Positions 23,380 through 36,659 of a stretch of DNA of 64,000 nt are shown piece after piece (position 1 is the stretch's first letter; every line of letters starts with the position of its first letter). Origin of the DNA: Megalopta genalis (lineage: Eukaryota > Arthropoda > Insecta > Hymenoptera > Halictidae); NCBI RefSeq assembly GCF_051020955.1, contig NW_027476339.1:186001-250000 (forward strand). The letters are read 5' to 3'. The notes under the pieces were generated by a model. That model saw only the letters and a program-made list of their open reading frames with translations, was not told where the DNA came from and made no database searches. The translations under genes were made by a program, and so were the position numbers.

Positions 23380-25707
23380 TCTACTTCGCATTGAATTGAA
23401 TCTAAATCATGTGTTTCGCAAGGATTTGTAGCTAACACGTTTGTTTCGCATGCTGTTGAAGCCAACTCATGTATATTACAAGTATTTGAAGCTAAACCAT
23501 CTGTTTCGTGTGGATTCGAAGGTCAGCCTTCCACATCGCATTGATTTGAAGCTAAATCATTTGTTTCACTTGGATTTGCAACTAACTCGTTTGTTTCGCA
23601 TGCAGTTGAAGCTAAATCATGAATTAAACAATTATTTGAAACTAAACCATTTGTTTCGCATGGATTTGAATCTAAGCCTTCAACTTCGCGTGGATTTGAC
23701 GTTAAATCATGTGTTACGCTTGGATTTGAAGCTCACTCGTTTGTTTCGCCTGCATTTGAAGCTATATCGCTTATATCGCAATTATATGAAGCTAAATAAT
23801 TTGTGTCGCATGCATTTGATGCTAAGCCTTCAACTTCGCATTGAATTGAATCTAAATCATGTGTTTCGCCTGGATTCGAAACAAACTCGTTTGTTTCGCA
23901 TGCAGTTGAAGCTAAATGATGTATATCACAAGTATTTGAATCTAAACCATTTGTTTTGCATGGATACGAAGATAATCCTTCTACTTCGCATTGATTTGAA
24001 TCTAAATCATGTTTTTCGCATGGATTTGATGCTAACTCGATTGTCTCGCATGCAGTTGAAACTAAATCATGTATATCACAAGTATTCGAAGCTAAACGAT
24101 TTGTTTCGCATGGATTTGAAGATAAGCCTTCTACTTCGCATTGATTTGAAGCTAAATCATGTTTTTCGCATGGTTTTTGAAGCTAACTCGTTTGTTTCGC
24201 ATGCTATTGAAGCTAAATCATGTATGTCACAAGTGTTTGAAGCTAAATCATTTGTTTTGCATGGAATCGAAGATTACCCTTCTTCTTCGCACTGATTTGA
24301 AGCAAAATCATGTGTTTAGCATGGATTTGAAGCTAACTCGTTGTTTCGCATGCAGTTGAAGCTAAATCATGTATATCACAAGTATTTGAAGCTAAACCAT
24401 TTGTTTCGCATGGATTCGAAGATCAGCTTTCTGCTTCGCATTGATTTGCAGCTAAATCATGTGTTTAGCATGGATTTGAAGCTAACTCGTTTGTTTCTCA
24501 TGCAGTTGAAGCTAAATCACGTATATCACAAGTATTTGGAGCTAAACCATTTGTTTCGCATGGATTTGAAACAACGCCTTCTACTTCGCATTGATTTGAT
24601 GCTAAATAATTTGTTTCGCTTGGAATTGAAGCTAAGCCTTCTACTTCACGTCGATTTGACGTTAAATCATATTTTTTACTGGATTTGAAGCTAACTCGTT
24701 TGTTTCGCATGCTGTTGAAGCTAAATCATGTATATCACAAGTATTTTAATCTGAACCGTTTGTTTCGCATGGATTCGAAGATCAGACTTCTGCTTCGCAT
24801 TGATTTGAAGCTAAATCATGTGTTTCGCATGGATTTGAAGCTTACTCGTTTGTTTTGCATGCAGTTGAAGCTAAATCATGTATATCGCAAGTGTTTGAAG
24901 CTAACCCGTTTGATTCGCATGGATTTGATGATAAGCCTTCTACTTCGCATTGATTTGAAGCTAAATCATGTGGTTCGCATGGATTGGAAGCTTACTCGTT
25001 TGTTTTGCATGCAGTTGAAGCTAAATCATGTATAACACAAGTGTTTGAAGCTAACCCGTTTGATTCGCATGGATTTGATGATAAGCCTTCTACTTCGCAT
25101 TGATTTGAAGCTAAATCATGTGGTTCGCATGGATTGGAAGCAAACTCATTTGCTTCGCCTGCATTTGAAGCTATACCACTTATATCGCAATTATCTGAAG
25201 ATTATTGATTTGTTTCTTATTAACTTGAAGCTAAGCCTTCTACTTCGCATTGATTTGAAGCTAAATCATGTGTTTCTCATGGATTTGAAGCTAACTCGTT
25301 TGTTTCGCATGCAGTTGAAGCTAAATCATGTATATCACAAGTATTTGAATCTAAAACATTTGTTTGGCATGGATTCGAAGATCAGCCTTCTGCTTCGGAT
25401 TGATTTGCAGCTAAATCATGTGTTTAGCATGGATTTGAAGCTAACTCGTTTGTTTCGCATGCTGTTGAAGCTAAATCATGTATATCACAAGTATTTTAAT
25501 CTGAACCGTTTGTTTCGCATGGATTCGAAGATCAGACTTCTGCTTCGCATTGATGTGAAGCTAAATCATGTGTTTCGCATGGATTTGAAGCTTACTCGTT
25601 TGTTTTGCATGCAGTTGAAGCTAAATCATGTATATCACAAGTGTTTGAAGCTAACCCGTTTGATTCGCATGGATTTGATGATAAGCCTTCTACTTCGCAT
25701 TGATTTG
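23380..25707. repeat. Block H, copy 1 (copy at 43.72-45.69 kb)
   Basis: Positions 23,380-24,482 match 43,719-44,821 at an offset of 20,339. Positions 24,842-25,707 match 44,822-45,687 at 19,980. The second copy therefore lacks 360 bp, 12 monomers (about 24,483-24,841). Shared rare variants include catggtttttgaagc, gtgtttagcatgg and aagattattgatttg. Sequence like the missing piece is present further on, near 45.92 and 47.18 kb. Confidence 0.9.
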
Positions 25708-26790
25708 AAGGTAAATCATGTGATTCGCATGGATTTGAAGATAACTCGATTGTTTGACATGCAGTTGAATCTATATCACTTATATTCGCAAGCATTTGAA
25801 GCCGAATCATTCGGTTTGCAAGGATTTGAAGCTAAGCCTTCTACTTCGCATTGATTTGATGCTAAATTATGTGTTTCGCATGCAGTTGAAGCTAAATTAC
25901 GTATATCGCAAGTATTTGAAACTTAATCATTCAGTTCGCATGGATTTGAAGCTAAGCCTTCTACTTCGCATTGATTTGAAGTTAAATCATGTGTTACGCT
26001 TGGATTTGAAGCTCACTCGTTTGTTTCGCCTGCATTTGAAGCTTAATCATGTATATCACAAGTATTTGAAGGTAAACCATTTGTTTTGAAGCTAAATCAC
26101 GTGTTTCACATGGATTTGTAGCTAAGCCTTCTACTTCGCATTGATTTGAAACTTAATCATGTGTTTCGCTCGGATTTGAAGATAATTCGTTTGTTTCGCA
26201 TGCAGTTGAAACTATATCATGTATATCACAAGTATTTGAAGCTAAACCATTTGATTCGCATGTATTTGAAGCTAAGCATTCCACTTCTCATTGATTTGAA
26301 GCTAAATCACGTGTTTCGCTTGGATTTGAAGCTAACTCGTTTGTTTCGCATGCAGTTGGAGCTAAATCATGTATTTCACAAGTATTTGAAGCTAAACTTT
26401 TTGTTACTCATGTATTTGAAGCTAAGCCTTCCACCTCGCATTGATTTGAAGCTAAATCATGTGTTTCGCATGGATTTGATTCTAACTCGTTTGTTTCGCA
26501 TGCTGTTGAAGCTAAATCATTTATATCTCAAGCATTTGAAGCTAAACCATTTGTTTCGCATGCATTCGAAGATAAGCATTCCACTTCGCATTGAAGTGAA
26601 GCTAAATCATGTGTTTCGCATGGATTTGAAACTAACTCGTCTGTTTCGCCTGCTTTTGAATCTATATCACTTATATCGCAAGTATCTGAAGCTGAACCAT
26701 TTGTTTCGCATGGATTTGAAGCTAACTCATTTGTTTCGCCTGCATTTGTAGCTATATCACTTATATCGCAAGCATTTGAAGCTTAATCAT
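25708..26790. repeat. Block A, copy 2
   Basis: Positions 25,834-26,381 match 1-548, and about 26,568-26,790 match 795-1,010. The first part (25,708-25,833) carries gtttgacatgcag and gccgaatcattcgg, like 1.98-2.24 kb. The patch 549-790 of copy 1 is replaced here by other monomers of two units' lesser length. The 10-base deletion near 26,085 (ccatttgttttgaagct) is shared with copy 1. Confidence 0.8.
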
Positions 26791-28637
26791 TCGTTTTGCA
26801 TGGATTTGTAGCTAAGCCTTCTACGCCGCACTGATTTGAAGCTAAATCATGTGTTTCGCATTAATTTGAAGATAACTCGTTCGTTCGTCTGCATTTGAAG
26901 TTATTTCATTTATATCGCAAATATTTGAATCTAAATCATGTGTTTCGCTCGGATTTGAAGCTAAGCCTTCTATTTCGCATGATTTGAATCTAAATCATAT
27001 GTTCCGCATGGATTTGAAGCTGACTCGTTTGTTTCGCATGGAGTTGAAGCTAAGCCTTTAACGTCGCATTGATTTGAAGCTAAATCATGTGTTTCGCATG
27101 AATTTGAAGCTAACTGTTTGTTCCGCCTGCATTTGAAGCTATATCACTTAGATCACAAGTATTTGATGCTAAATCAATTGTTTCGCATGGATTTGAAGCT
27201 GAGTCGTTTGTTTGGCATGGATTTGAAGCTAAGCCTTTAACTTCGCATTGATTTGAAGCTAAATCATGTGTTTCGCATGAATTTGAAGATAACTCGTTCG
27301 TTTGGTCTGCATTTGAAGCTATTTCATTTATATCGCAAGTATTTGAATCTAAATCATGTGTTTCGCTCGGATTTGAAGATAAACCTTCTACTTCGCATGA
27401 TTTGAAGCTAAATCAAGTTTATCACTATTATCTGAATCTATACCATTTGTTTCGCTTGGATTTGAAGCTAAGCCTTCTACGTCGCACTGATTTGAAGCTA
27501 AATCATGTATTTCGCATGAATTTGAAGATAACTCGTTCGTTTGGTCTGCATTTGAAGTTATTTCATTTATATCGCAAGTATTTGAATCTAAATCATGTGT
27601 TTCCCTCGGATTTGAAGATAAACCTTCTACTTCGCATGATTTGAAGCTAAATCATGTTGATCACAATTATCTGAATCTATACCATTTGTTTGGTTGGATT
27701 TGAAGCTAAGCCTTCTACGTCGCACTGATTTGAAGCTAAATCATGTGTTTCGCATTAATTTGAAGATAACTCGTTCGTTCGTCTGCATTTGAAGTTATTT
27801 CATTTATATCGCAAGTATTTGAATCTAAATCATATGTTTCGCATGAATTTGAAGCTAACTGTTTGTTCCGCCTGCATTTGAAGCTATATCACTTATATCG
27901 CAAGTATTTGAAGCTAGATCATTTGTTTCGCATGGATTTGAAGCTAAGCCTCTAACTTCGCATTGATTTGAAGCTAAATCATGTGTTTCGCATGAATTTA
28001 AATATTTTTCTCGTTCGTTCGTCTGCATTTGAAGTTATTTCATTTATATCGCAAGTATTTGAATCTAAATCATGTGTTTCGCATGAATTTGAAGCTAACT
28101 GTTTGTTCCGCCTGCATTTGAAGCTATGTGACTTATATCGCAAGTATTTGAAGCTAAATCATTCGTTTTGCATGGATTTGAAGCTAAACCTTCTACATCA
28201 CATTGATTTGAAGCAAACTCATGTGTTTCGCTTGGATTTGAAGCTAACTCGTATGTTTCGCATGGAGTTGAAGGTAAAACATGTATAAAACAAGTATTTC
28301 AAGCTAAACTATTCTTTTCGCATGGATTTGAAGCTAAGCCTTCTACTTCGAATTGATTTGAAGCTAAATCATGTGTTTCGCTCGGATTTGAAGCTGAGCC
28401 TTCTACTTCGCATGATTTGAAGCTTAATCAAATGTTCCGCATGGATTTGAAGCTAACTCGTTTGTTTCGCATGGATTTGAAGCTAAGCCTTCAACTTCGC
28501 ATTGATTTGAAGCTAAATCATGTGTTTCGTATGAATTTGAATCGAACTGTTTGATTCGCATGCATTTGAAGCTATATCACTTATATTGCAAGTATTTGAA
28601 GCTAAATCATTTGTTTCGCATGGATTTGAAGGTAAAC
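26791..28637. repeat. Block D, copy 3, with the left part of block C
   Basis: It matches 6.16-7.7 kb and 17.76-19.1 kb. From 27,402 to 28,288 the offset to copy 2 is constant at 9,284. Differences from copy 2 include gatcacaattatctg for gtttatcacaatt and single substitutions. The right end, around 28.40-28.63 kb, follows 7.58-7.8 kb and then joins block B. Confidence 0.84.
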
Positions 28638-29743
28638 CTTCTACATCACATTGATTTGAAGCAAAATCATGTGTTTCGCTTGGATTTGAAGCAAACTCGT
28701 ATGTTTCGCATGGAGTTGAAGGTAAAACATGTATAAAACAAGTATTTCAAGCTAAACTATGCTTTTCGCATGTATTTGAAGATAATCCTACTACTTCGCA
28801 TGGATTTGAAGTTAACTCGTATGTTTCGCATGCAGTTGAAGCTAAATCACGTATATCACAAGTATTTGAAGCTAACCCTTCTATTTCGAATGATTTGAAG
28901 CTAAATCATGTGTTTCTCTTGGATATGAAGCTAACTCGTTTGTTTCGCATGCAGTTGAAGCTAAATCATGTTTATCACAAGTTTCTGAATCTAAACCATT
29001 TGTTTCGCTTGGATTTGAAGCTGTGCCTTCTACGTCGAACTGATTTGAAGCTAAATCATGTGTTTCGCATGAATTTGAATATAACTCGATCGTTCGTCTG
29101 CATTTGAAGTTATTTCATTCACTTGAATCTATATCACTTATATTCGCAAGTATTTGAAGCCAAATAATTCGTTTCGCATGAATTTGAAGCTAAGCCTTCT
29201 AATTCGCATTGATTTGAAGCTAAATCATGTGTTTCGCATGGATTTGAAGATAACTCGTCTGTTTCGCATGCAGTTGAAGCTAAATTACTTATATTCGCAA
29301 GCACTGAAGCCAAATCATTCGGTTCGCATGGATTTGAAGCTAAGCCTCTCCTTCGCATTAATATGATGCTATATCATGTGTTTCGCTTGTATTTGTAGCT
29401 AACTCGTTTGTTTCTCATGCAGTTGAAGCTAAATCATGTTTATCACAAGTGTCTGTATCTAAACCATCTGTTTCGCATGAATATTAAGCTAAGCCATGTG
29501 TTTCGCATGAATTTGAAGCTAAATCATGCGTTTCGCATGGATTTGATGCTAATCCTTCTACTTCGCATTGATTTGAAGGTAAATCATGTGATTCGCATGG
29601 ATTTGAAGATAACTCGATTGTTTGACATGCAGTTGAATCTATATCACTTATATTCGCAAGTATTTGAAGCCAAATAATTCGTTTCGCATGGATTTGAAGC
29701 TAAGCCTTCTAATTCGCATTGATTTGAAGCTAAATCATGTGTT
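28638..29743. repeat. Block B, copy 2
   Basis: It matches 1,045-2,150 at an offset of about 27,593. One monomer has lost a base relative to copy 1: copy 1 reads aagcctcctccttcgc and this copy reads aagcctctccttcgc. It directly follows block D here, whereas copy 1 follows block A. The shared segments have thus been reshuffled as units. Confidence 0.83.
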
Positions 29744-30533
29744 TCGATTGGATTTGACGCTAACTCGTTTGTTTCGCATGCAGTTGAAGCTAAATTACGT
29801 ATATCACAAGTATTTGAAACTTAATCGTTCAGTTCGCATGGATTTGAAGCTAAGCCTTCTACTTCGCATTGATTTGAAGTTAAATCATGTGTTACGCTTG
29901 GATTTGAAGCTCACTCGTTTGTTTCGCCTACATTTGAAGCTTAATCATGTATATCACATGTATTTGAAGGTAAACCATTTGTTCCGCATGTATTTGAAGC
30001 TAAGCCTTTAACTTCGCATTGATTTGAAGCTAAATCTTGTTTTTCGCATGAATTTGAAGATATCTCGTTCGTTTGGTCTGCATTTGAAGCTATTTCATTT
30101 ATATCGCAAGTATTTGAATCTAAATCATGTGTTTCGCTCGGATTTGAAGCTAAGCCTTCTACTTCGCATGATTTGAAGCTAAATCATGTTTATCACAAGT
30201 ATCTGAATCTAAAACATTTGTTGCGCTTGGATTTGAAGATAAGCCTTCTACTTCGCATTGATTTGAAGCTAAATCTTGTGTTTCGCATGGAATTGAAGCT
30301 AACTCATTTGTTTCGCCTGCATTTGAATCTATATCACTTATATCGCAAGCATTTGAAGCTAAATCATTGGTTTTGCTTGGATTTGAAGCTAAACCTTCTA
30401 CATCACATTGATTTGAAGTTAAATCATGTGTTTCGCATTAATTTGAAGATAACTCTTTCGTTCGTCTGCATTTGAAGTTATTTCATTTATATCGCAAGTA
30501 TTTGAATCTAAATCATGTGTTTCGCATGAATTT
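29744..30533. repeat. Mosaic of short pieces from blocks A, B and D
   Basis: About 29.79-29.97 kb resembles 60-240 (gttacgcttggatttgaagc followed by the c variant with aagctcactcg). About 30.0-30.2 kb resembles block D and the left part of block C. About 30.30-30.41 kb matches 951-1,070 (aaatcattggttttgcttgg). The pieces meet at monomer boundaries. Confidence 0.72.
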
Positions 30534-33018
30534 GAAGCTAACTGTTTGTTCCGCCTGCATTTGAAGCTATATCACTTATATCGCAAGTATTTGAAGCTAA
30601 ATCATTTGTTTCGCATGTATTTGAAGCTAAGCCTTTAACTTCGCATTGATTTGAAGCTAAATCATGTGTTTCGCATGGATTTGAAGCTATTTCATTTAAA
30701 CCGCAAGTATTTGAAGCTATACCATTTGTTCCGCATTGATTTGAAGCTAAGACTACTATTTCGCATTGATTTGAAGCTGAATCATGTGTTTCGCATGGAT
30801 TTGAAGCTATTTCATTTAAACCGCAAGTATTTGAAGCTATACCATTTGTTCCGCATTGATTTGAAGCTAAGACTACTACTTCGCATTGATTCGAAGTTAA
30901 ATCATGCGTTTCCCTTAGATTTGTAGCTAACTCGCCTTATTCACATGCAGTTGAAGCTAAATCATGTTTATCACAAGTATCTGAATCCAAACGAATTGTT
31001 TCGCATTGTTTTGAAGCTAAGCCTACTACTTCGCATTGATTTGAAGTTAAATCATGTGTTTCTCTTGGATCTGAAGCTAACTCCTTTGATTCGCATGCAG
31101 TTGACTCTAAATCGTGTTCATCACAAGTATTTGAAGCTAAACCACTTGTTTCGCATTTGTTTGAAGTTAAGCCTTCTACTTCGCATTGATTTGATGTTAA
31201 ATCATGTGTCTCCATGGGATTTGAAGCTAACTAGCCTTATTCGCACGCAGTTGAAGCTAAATCATGTTTATCACAAGTATCTGCATCCAATCCAATTGTT
31301 TCGCATTGTTTTGAAGCTAAGCCTACTACTTCGCATTGATTTGAAGTTAAATCATGTGTTTCTCTTGGATCTGATGCCAACTCGCTTGATTCGCATGCAG
31401 TTGAAGCTAAATCATGTTTATCACAAGTATTTGAACATAAACCATTTGTTTTGCATGGATTTGAAGTTAAGCATTCTACGTCGCACTGATTTGAAGCTAA
31501 ATCATGTGTTTCTCATGGATTTGGAGCTAACTCGTTTATGTCACCTGCATTTGAAGCTATATCACTTATATCGCAAGTATCTGAAGCTAAACCATTTGTT
31601 TCGCATTGATTTGAAGCTAAGCCTACTACTTCGCATTGATTTGAAGTTAAATCATGTGTATCTCTTGGATTTGAAGCTAACTCGTTTGATTCGCATGCAG
31701 TTGAAGCTAAATCATGTTTATCACAAGTATCTGAATCCAAACCAATTGTTTCGCATTGATTTGAAGCTAAGCCTAATACTTCGCATTGATTTGAATCTAA
31801 ATCATGTGTTTCGCATGGATTTGAAGCTAACTCGTTTGTTTCGCCTGCATTTAAAGCTATTTTATATAAACCGCAGGTATTTGAAGGTAAATCATTTGTT
31901 TCGCATGGATTTGAAGCTAAGCCTTCTACTTCGCATTGATTTGATGTTAAATCATGTGTTTCCCTTGGATTTGAAGCTAACTCGTTTGATTCGCATTCAG
32001 TTGAAGCAAAATCATGTTTATCACAAGTATTTGTAGCTAAACAATTTGTTTCGCATTGATTTGATGCTAATCCTTCTACTTCGCATTGATTTGAAAGTAA
32101 ATCATGTGATTCGCATGGATTTGAAGATAACTCGATTGTTTGACATGCAGTTGAATCTATATCACTTATTTTCGCGAGTATCTGAATCCAAATAATTCGT
32201 TTCGCATGGATATAAAGCTAAGCCTTCTAATTCGCATTGATTTGAAGCTAAATCATGTGTTTCGCTTATATTTGAAGCTAACTCGTATGTTTCGCATGCA
32301 GTTGAAGCTAAATCATGTATATCACAAGTATTTGAAGCTGAACCATTTGTTTCGCATGAATATTAAGCTAAAAAATGGGTCTCGCATGAATATTAAGCTA
32401 AACCATGTGTTTCGCTTGAATTTGAAGCTAAATCATGTGTTTCGCATGTATTTGAAGCTAAGCCTTCTAGTTCGCATTGATCTGAAGCTAAATCATGTGT
32501 TTCGCTTGGATTTGATGCCAACTCGTTTGTTTCGCATGCAGTTGCAGCTAAATCATGTATATCACAAATATTTGAAGCTAAAACATTTGATTCGCTTGGA
32601 TTTGAAACTAAACCTTGTACTTCGCGTTGATTTGAATCTAAATCATGTGTTTCGCATGGATTTGAATCTATCTCGTTTGTTACGCCTGTATTCGAAGCTA
32701 TGTCAATTACTTTCGCTAGTATTTGAAGCTCAATCATTCGTTTCGTATGGATTTGAAGCTACGCCTTCCACTTCGCATTGATTTGAAGTTGAATTATGTG
32801 TTTCCCTTGGATTGGAAGCTAACTCGTTTGTTTCGCCTGCATTTGAAGCTAAATCATGTATATCACAAGTATTTGAAGCTGAACCATTTGTTTTGCAAGA
32901 ATATTAAGCTAAACCATGTGTTTCGCATGTATATTAAGCTAAACCATGGGTTTCGCTTGAATTTGAAGCTAAATCATGTGTTTCGCATGGATTTGAAGCT
33001 AACTCGTTTGTTTCGCCA
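30534..33018. repeat. Block G1, copy 1 (2.49 kb, copy at 33.24-35.42 kb)
   Basis: It matches 33,236-35,419. The offset is 2,702 on the left and 2,402 from 31.8 kb on, so copy 2 lacks exactly 300 bp (31,501-31,800), two pentamers. Both copies contain a 120-bp four-monomer duplication (30,653-30,772 and 30,773-30,892 here). The central part (31.26-31.9 kb) is another relative of block C around 4.72-5.5 kb, with agtatctgcatcca. Confidence 0.92.
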
Positions 33019-33235
33019 GCATTCGAAGATATATCACTTATATCGTATTTATTTGAAGCTAAGTCATTTGTTTCGCACGGATTTGAAGCTAATCCTTCTA
33101 CTTCGCTATGATTTGAAGCCAAAGCATGTGTTTCGCATGGCTTTAAAGCTAACTCGTTTGTTTCGCCTGCATCTGAAGTTATATCACTTATATTCGCAAG
33201 TATTTGAAACTAAATCATTCGTTTCGCATGGATTT
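33019..33235. repeat. Seven-monomer linker between the two G1 copies
   Basis: About 217 bp of ordinary monomers. It starts with the c variant gtttcgccagcattcg and ends with a class e unit before the aactgtttgttcc unit that opens copy 2. It contains nothing besides repeat units. Confidence 0.75.
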
Positions 33236-35419
33236 GAAGCTAACTGTTTGTTCCGCCTGCATTTGAAGCTATATCACTTATATCGCAAGTATTTGAAGCT
33301 AAATCATTTGTTTCGCATGTATTTGAAGCTAAGCCTTTAACTTCGCATTGATTTGAAGCTAAATCATGTGTTTCGCATGGATTTGAAGCTATTTCATTTA
33401 AACCGCAAGTATTTGAAGCTATACCATTTGTTCCGCATTGATTTGAAGCTAAGACTACTACTTCGCATTGATTTGAAGCTGAATCATGTGTTTCGCATGG
33501 ATTTGAAGCTATTTCATTTAAACCGCAAGTATTTGAAGCTATACCATTTGTTCCGCATTGATTTGAAGCTAAGACTACTACTTCGCATTGATTCGAAGTT
33601 AAATCATGCGTTTCCCTTAGATTTGAAGCTAACTCGCCTTATTCACATGCAGTTGAAGCTAAATCATGTTTATCACAAGTATCTGAATCCAAACGAATTG
33701 TTTCGCATTGTTTTGAAGCTAAGCCTACTACTTCGCATTGATTTGAAGTTAAATCATGTGTTTCTCTTGGATCTGAAGCTAACTCGTTTGATTCGCATGC
33801 AGTTGACTCTAAATCGTGTTCATCACAAGTATTTGAAGCTAAACCACTTGTTTCGCATTTGTTTGAAGTTAAGCCTTCTACTTCGCATTGATTTGATGTT
33901 AAATCATGTGTCTCCATGGGATTTGAAGCTAACTAGCCTTATTCGCACGCAGTTGAAGCTAAATCATGTTTATCACAAGTATCTGCATCCAAACCAATTG
34001 TTTCGCATTGTTTTGAAGCTAAGCCTACTACTTCGCATTGATTTGAAGTTAAATCATGTGTTTCTCTTGGATCTGATGCCAACTCGCTTGATTCGCATGC
34101 AGTTGAAGCTAAATCATGTTTATCACAAGTATTTGAACATAAACCATTTGTTTTGCATGGATTTGAAGTTAAGCATTCTACGTCGCACTGATTTGAAGCT
34201 AAATCATGTGTTTCGCATGGATTTGAAGCTAACTCGTTTGTTTCGCCTGCATTTAAAGCTATTTTATATAAACCGCAGGTATTTGAAGGTAAATCATTTG
34301 TTTCGCATGGATTTGAAGCTAAGCCTTCTACTTCGCATTGATTTGATGTTAAATCATGTGTTTCCCTTGGATTTGAAGCTAACTCGTTTGATTCGCATTC
34401 AGTTGAAGCAAAATCATGTTTATCACAAGTATTTGTAGCTAAACAATTTGTTTCGCATTGATTTGATGCTAATCCTTCTACTTCGCATTGATTTGAAGGT
34501 AAATCATGTGATTCGCATGGATTTGAAGATAACTCGATTGTTTGACATGCAGTTGAATCTATATCACTTATATTCGCAAGTATCTGAATCCAAATAATTC
34601 GTTTCGCATGGATATAAAGCTAAGCCTTCTAATTCGCATTGATTTGAAGCTAAATCATGTGTTTCGCTTATATTTGAAGCTAACTCGTATGTTTCGCATG
34701 CAGTTGAAGCTAAATCATGTATATCACAAGTATTTGAAGCTGAACCATTTGTTTCGCATGAATATTAAGCTAAAAAATGGGTCTCGCATGAATATTAAGC
34801 TAAACCATGTGTTTCGCTTGAATTTGAAGCTAAATCATGTGTTTCGCATGGATTTGAAGCTAAGCCTTCTAGTTCGCATTGATCTGAAGCTAAATCATGT
34901 GTTTCGCTTGGATTTGATGCCAACTCGTTTGTTTCGCATGCAGTTGCAGCTAAATCATGTATATCACAAATATTTGAAGCTAAAACATTTGATTCGCTTG
35001 GATTTGAAACTAAACCTTGTACTTCGCGTTGATTTGAATCTAAATCATGTGTTTCGCATGGATTTGAATCTATCTCGTTTGTTACGCCTGTATTCGAAGC
35101 TATGACAATTACTTTCGCTAGTATTTGAAGCTCAATCATTCGTTTCGTATGGATTTGAAGCTACGCCTTCCACTTCGCATTGATTTGAAGTTGAATTATG
35201 TGTTTCCCTTGGATTGGAAGCTAACTCGTTTGTTTCACCTGCATTTGAAGCTAAATCATGTATATCACAAGTATTTGAAGCTGAACCATTTGTTTTGCAA
35301 GAATATTAAGCTAAACCATGTGTTTCGCATGTATATTAAGCTAAACCATGGGTTTCGCTTGAATTTGAAGCTAAATCATGTGTTTCGCATGGATTTGAAG
35401 CTAACTCGTTTGTTTCGCA
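33236..35419. repeat. Block G1, copy 2 (300-bp deletion)
   Basis: This is the second copy of 30,534-33,018, with the two-pentamer deletion described there. Its 120-bp internal duplication is retained near 33,355 and 33,475. The section 34,465-34,870 is repeated a third time at 35,697-36,102 (offset 1,232), including the odd monomer aaaaaatgggtctcgcatg. Confidence 0.92.
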
Positions 35420-36659
35420 TGCAGTTGAAGCTAAATTACTAATATTCGCAAGCACTGAAGCCAAATCATTCGGTTCGCATGGATTTGAAGCTAAGCCTCC
35501 TCCTTCGCATTAATATGATGCTATATCATGTGTTTCGCTTGTATTTATAGCTAACTCGTTTGTTTCTCATGCAGTTGAAGCTAAATCATGTTTATCACAA
35601 GTGTCTGTATCTAAACCATCTCTTTCGCATGAATATTAAGCTAAGCCATGTGTTTCGCATGAATTTGAAGCTAAATCATGCGTTTCGCATAGATTTGATG
35701 CTAATCCTTCTACTTCGCATTGATTTGAAGGTAAATCATGTGATTCGCATGGATTTGAAGATAACTCGATTGTTTGACATGCAGTTGAATCTATATCACT
35801 TATATTCGCAAGTATCTGAAGCCAAATAATTCGTTTCGCATGGATATAAAGCTAAGCCTTCTAATTCGCATTGATTTGAAGCTAAATCATGTGTTTCGCT
35901 TATATTTGAAGCTAACTCGTATGTTTCGCATGCAGTTGAAGCTAAATCATGTATATCACAAGTATTTGAAGCTGAACCATTTGTTTCGCATGAATATTAA
36001 GCTAAAAAATGGGTCTCGCATGAATATTAAGCTAAACCATGTGTTTCGCTTGAATTTGAAGCTAAATCATGTGTTTCGCATGGATTTGAAGCTAAGCCTT
36101 CTACTTCGCATTGATCTGAAGCTAAATCATGTGTTTCGCTTGGATTTGAAGCTAACTCGTTTGTTTCGCATGCAGTTGAAGCTAAATCATGTATATCACA
36201 AGTATTTTAATCTAAACCATTTGTTTCGCATTGATTTGAAGCTAAGCCTTATACGTCGAATTCATTTAAAGCTAAATCATGAGTTTCGCAAGGATTTGAA
36301 GCTAACTCGTTTTTTTCGCATGCAGTTGAAGCTGAATTATGTATATCATAAGTATTTGAAGCTTAACCATTTGTTGCTCATGTATTTGAAGCTTCTACTT
36401 CGCATTGATTTGAAGCTAAATCATGTGATTCGCATGGATTTGAACCTCACTCGTTTGTTTCGCATGCATTTGAAGCTATATCGTTTATGTCGCAAGTATT
36501 TCAAACTAAATCATGTGTTTCGCATGGATTTGAAGCGAACTCGTATGTTTCGCATGCATTTGAAGCTAAATCATGTATATCACAAGTATTTGAAGATGAA
36601 CCATTTGATTCGGAGCTAAGCCTTCTACTTCGCCTTGATTTGGACCTAAATCATGTGAT
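35420..36659. repeat. Block B partial copy plus mixed pentamers
   Basis: About 35,424-35,844 matches 1,680-2,100 (offset 33,744). From about 35,697 it also matches block G1 near 34,465-34,870. Ordinary monomers follow. A truncated unit near 36,389 (tttgaagcttctacttcgc) and one near 36,613 (gattcggagctaagcc) show internal deletions of part of a monomer. Confidence 0.8.
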
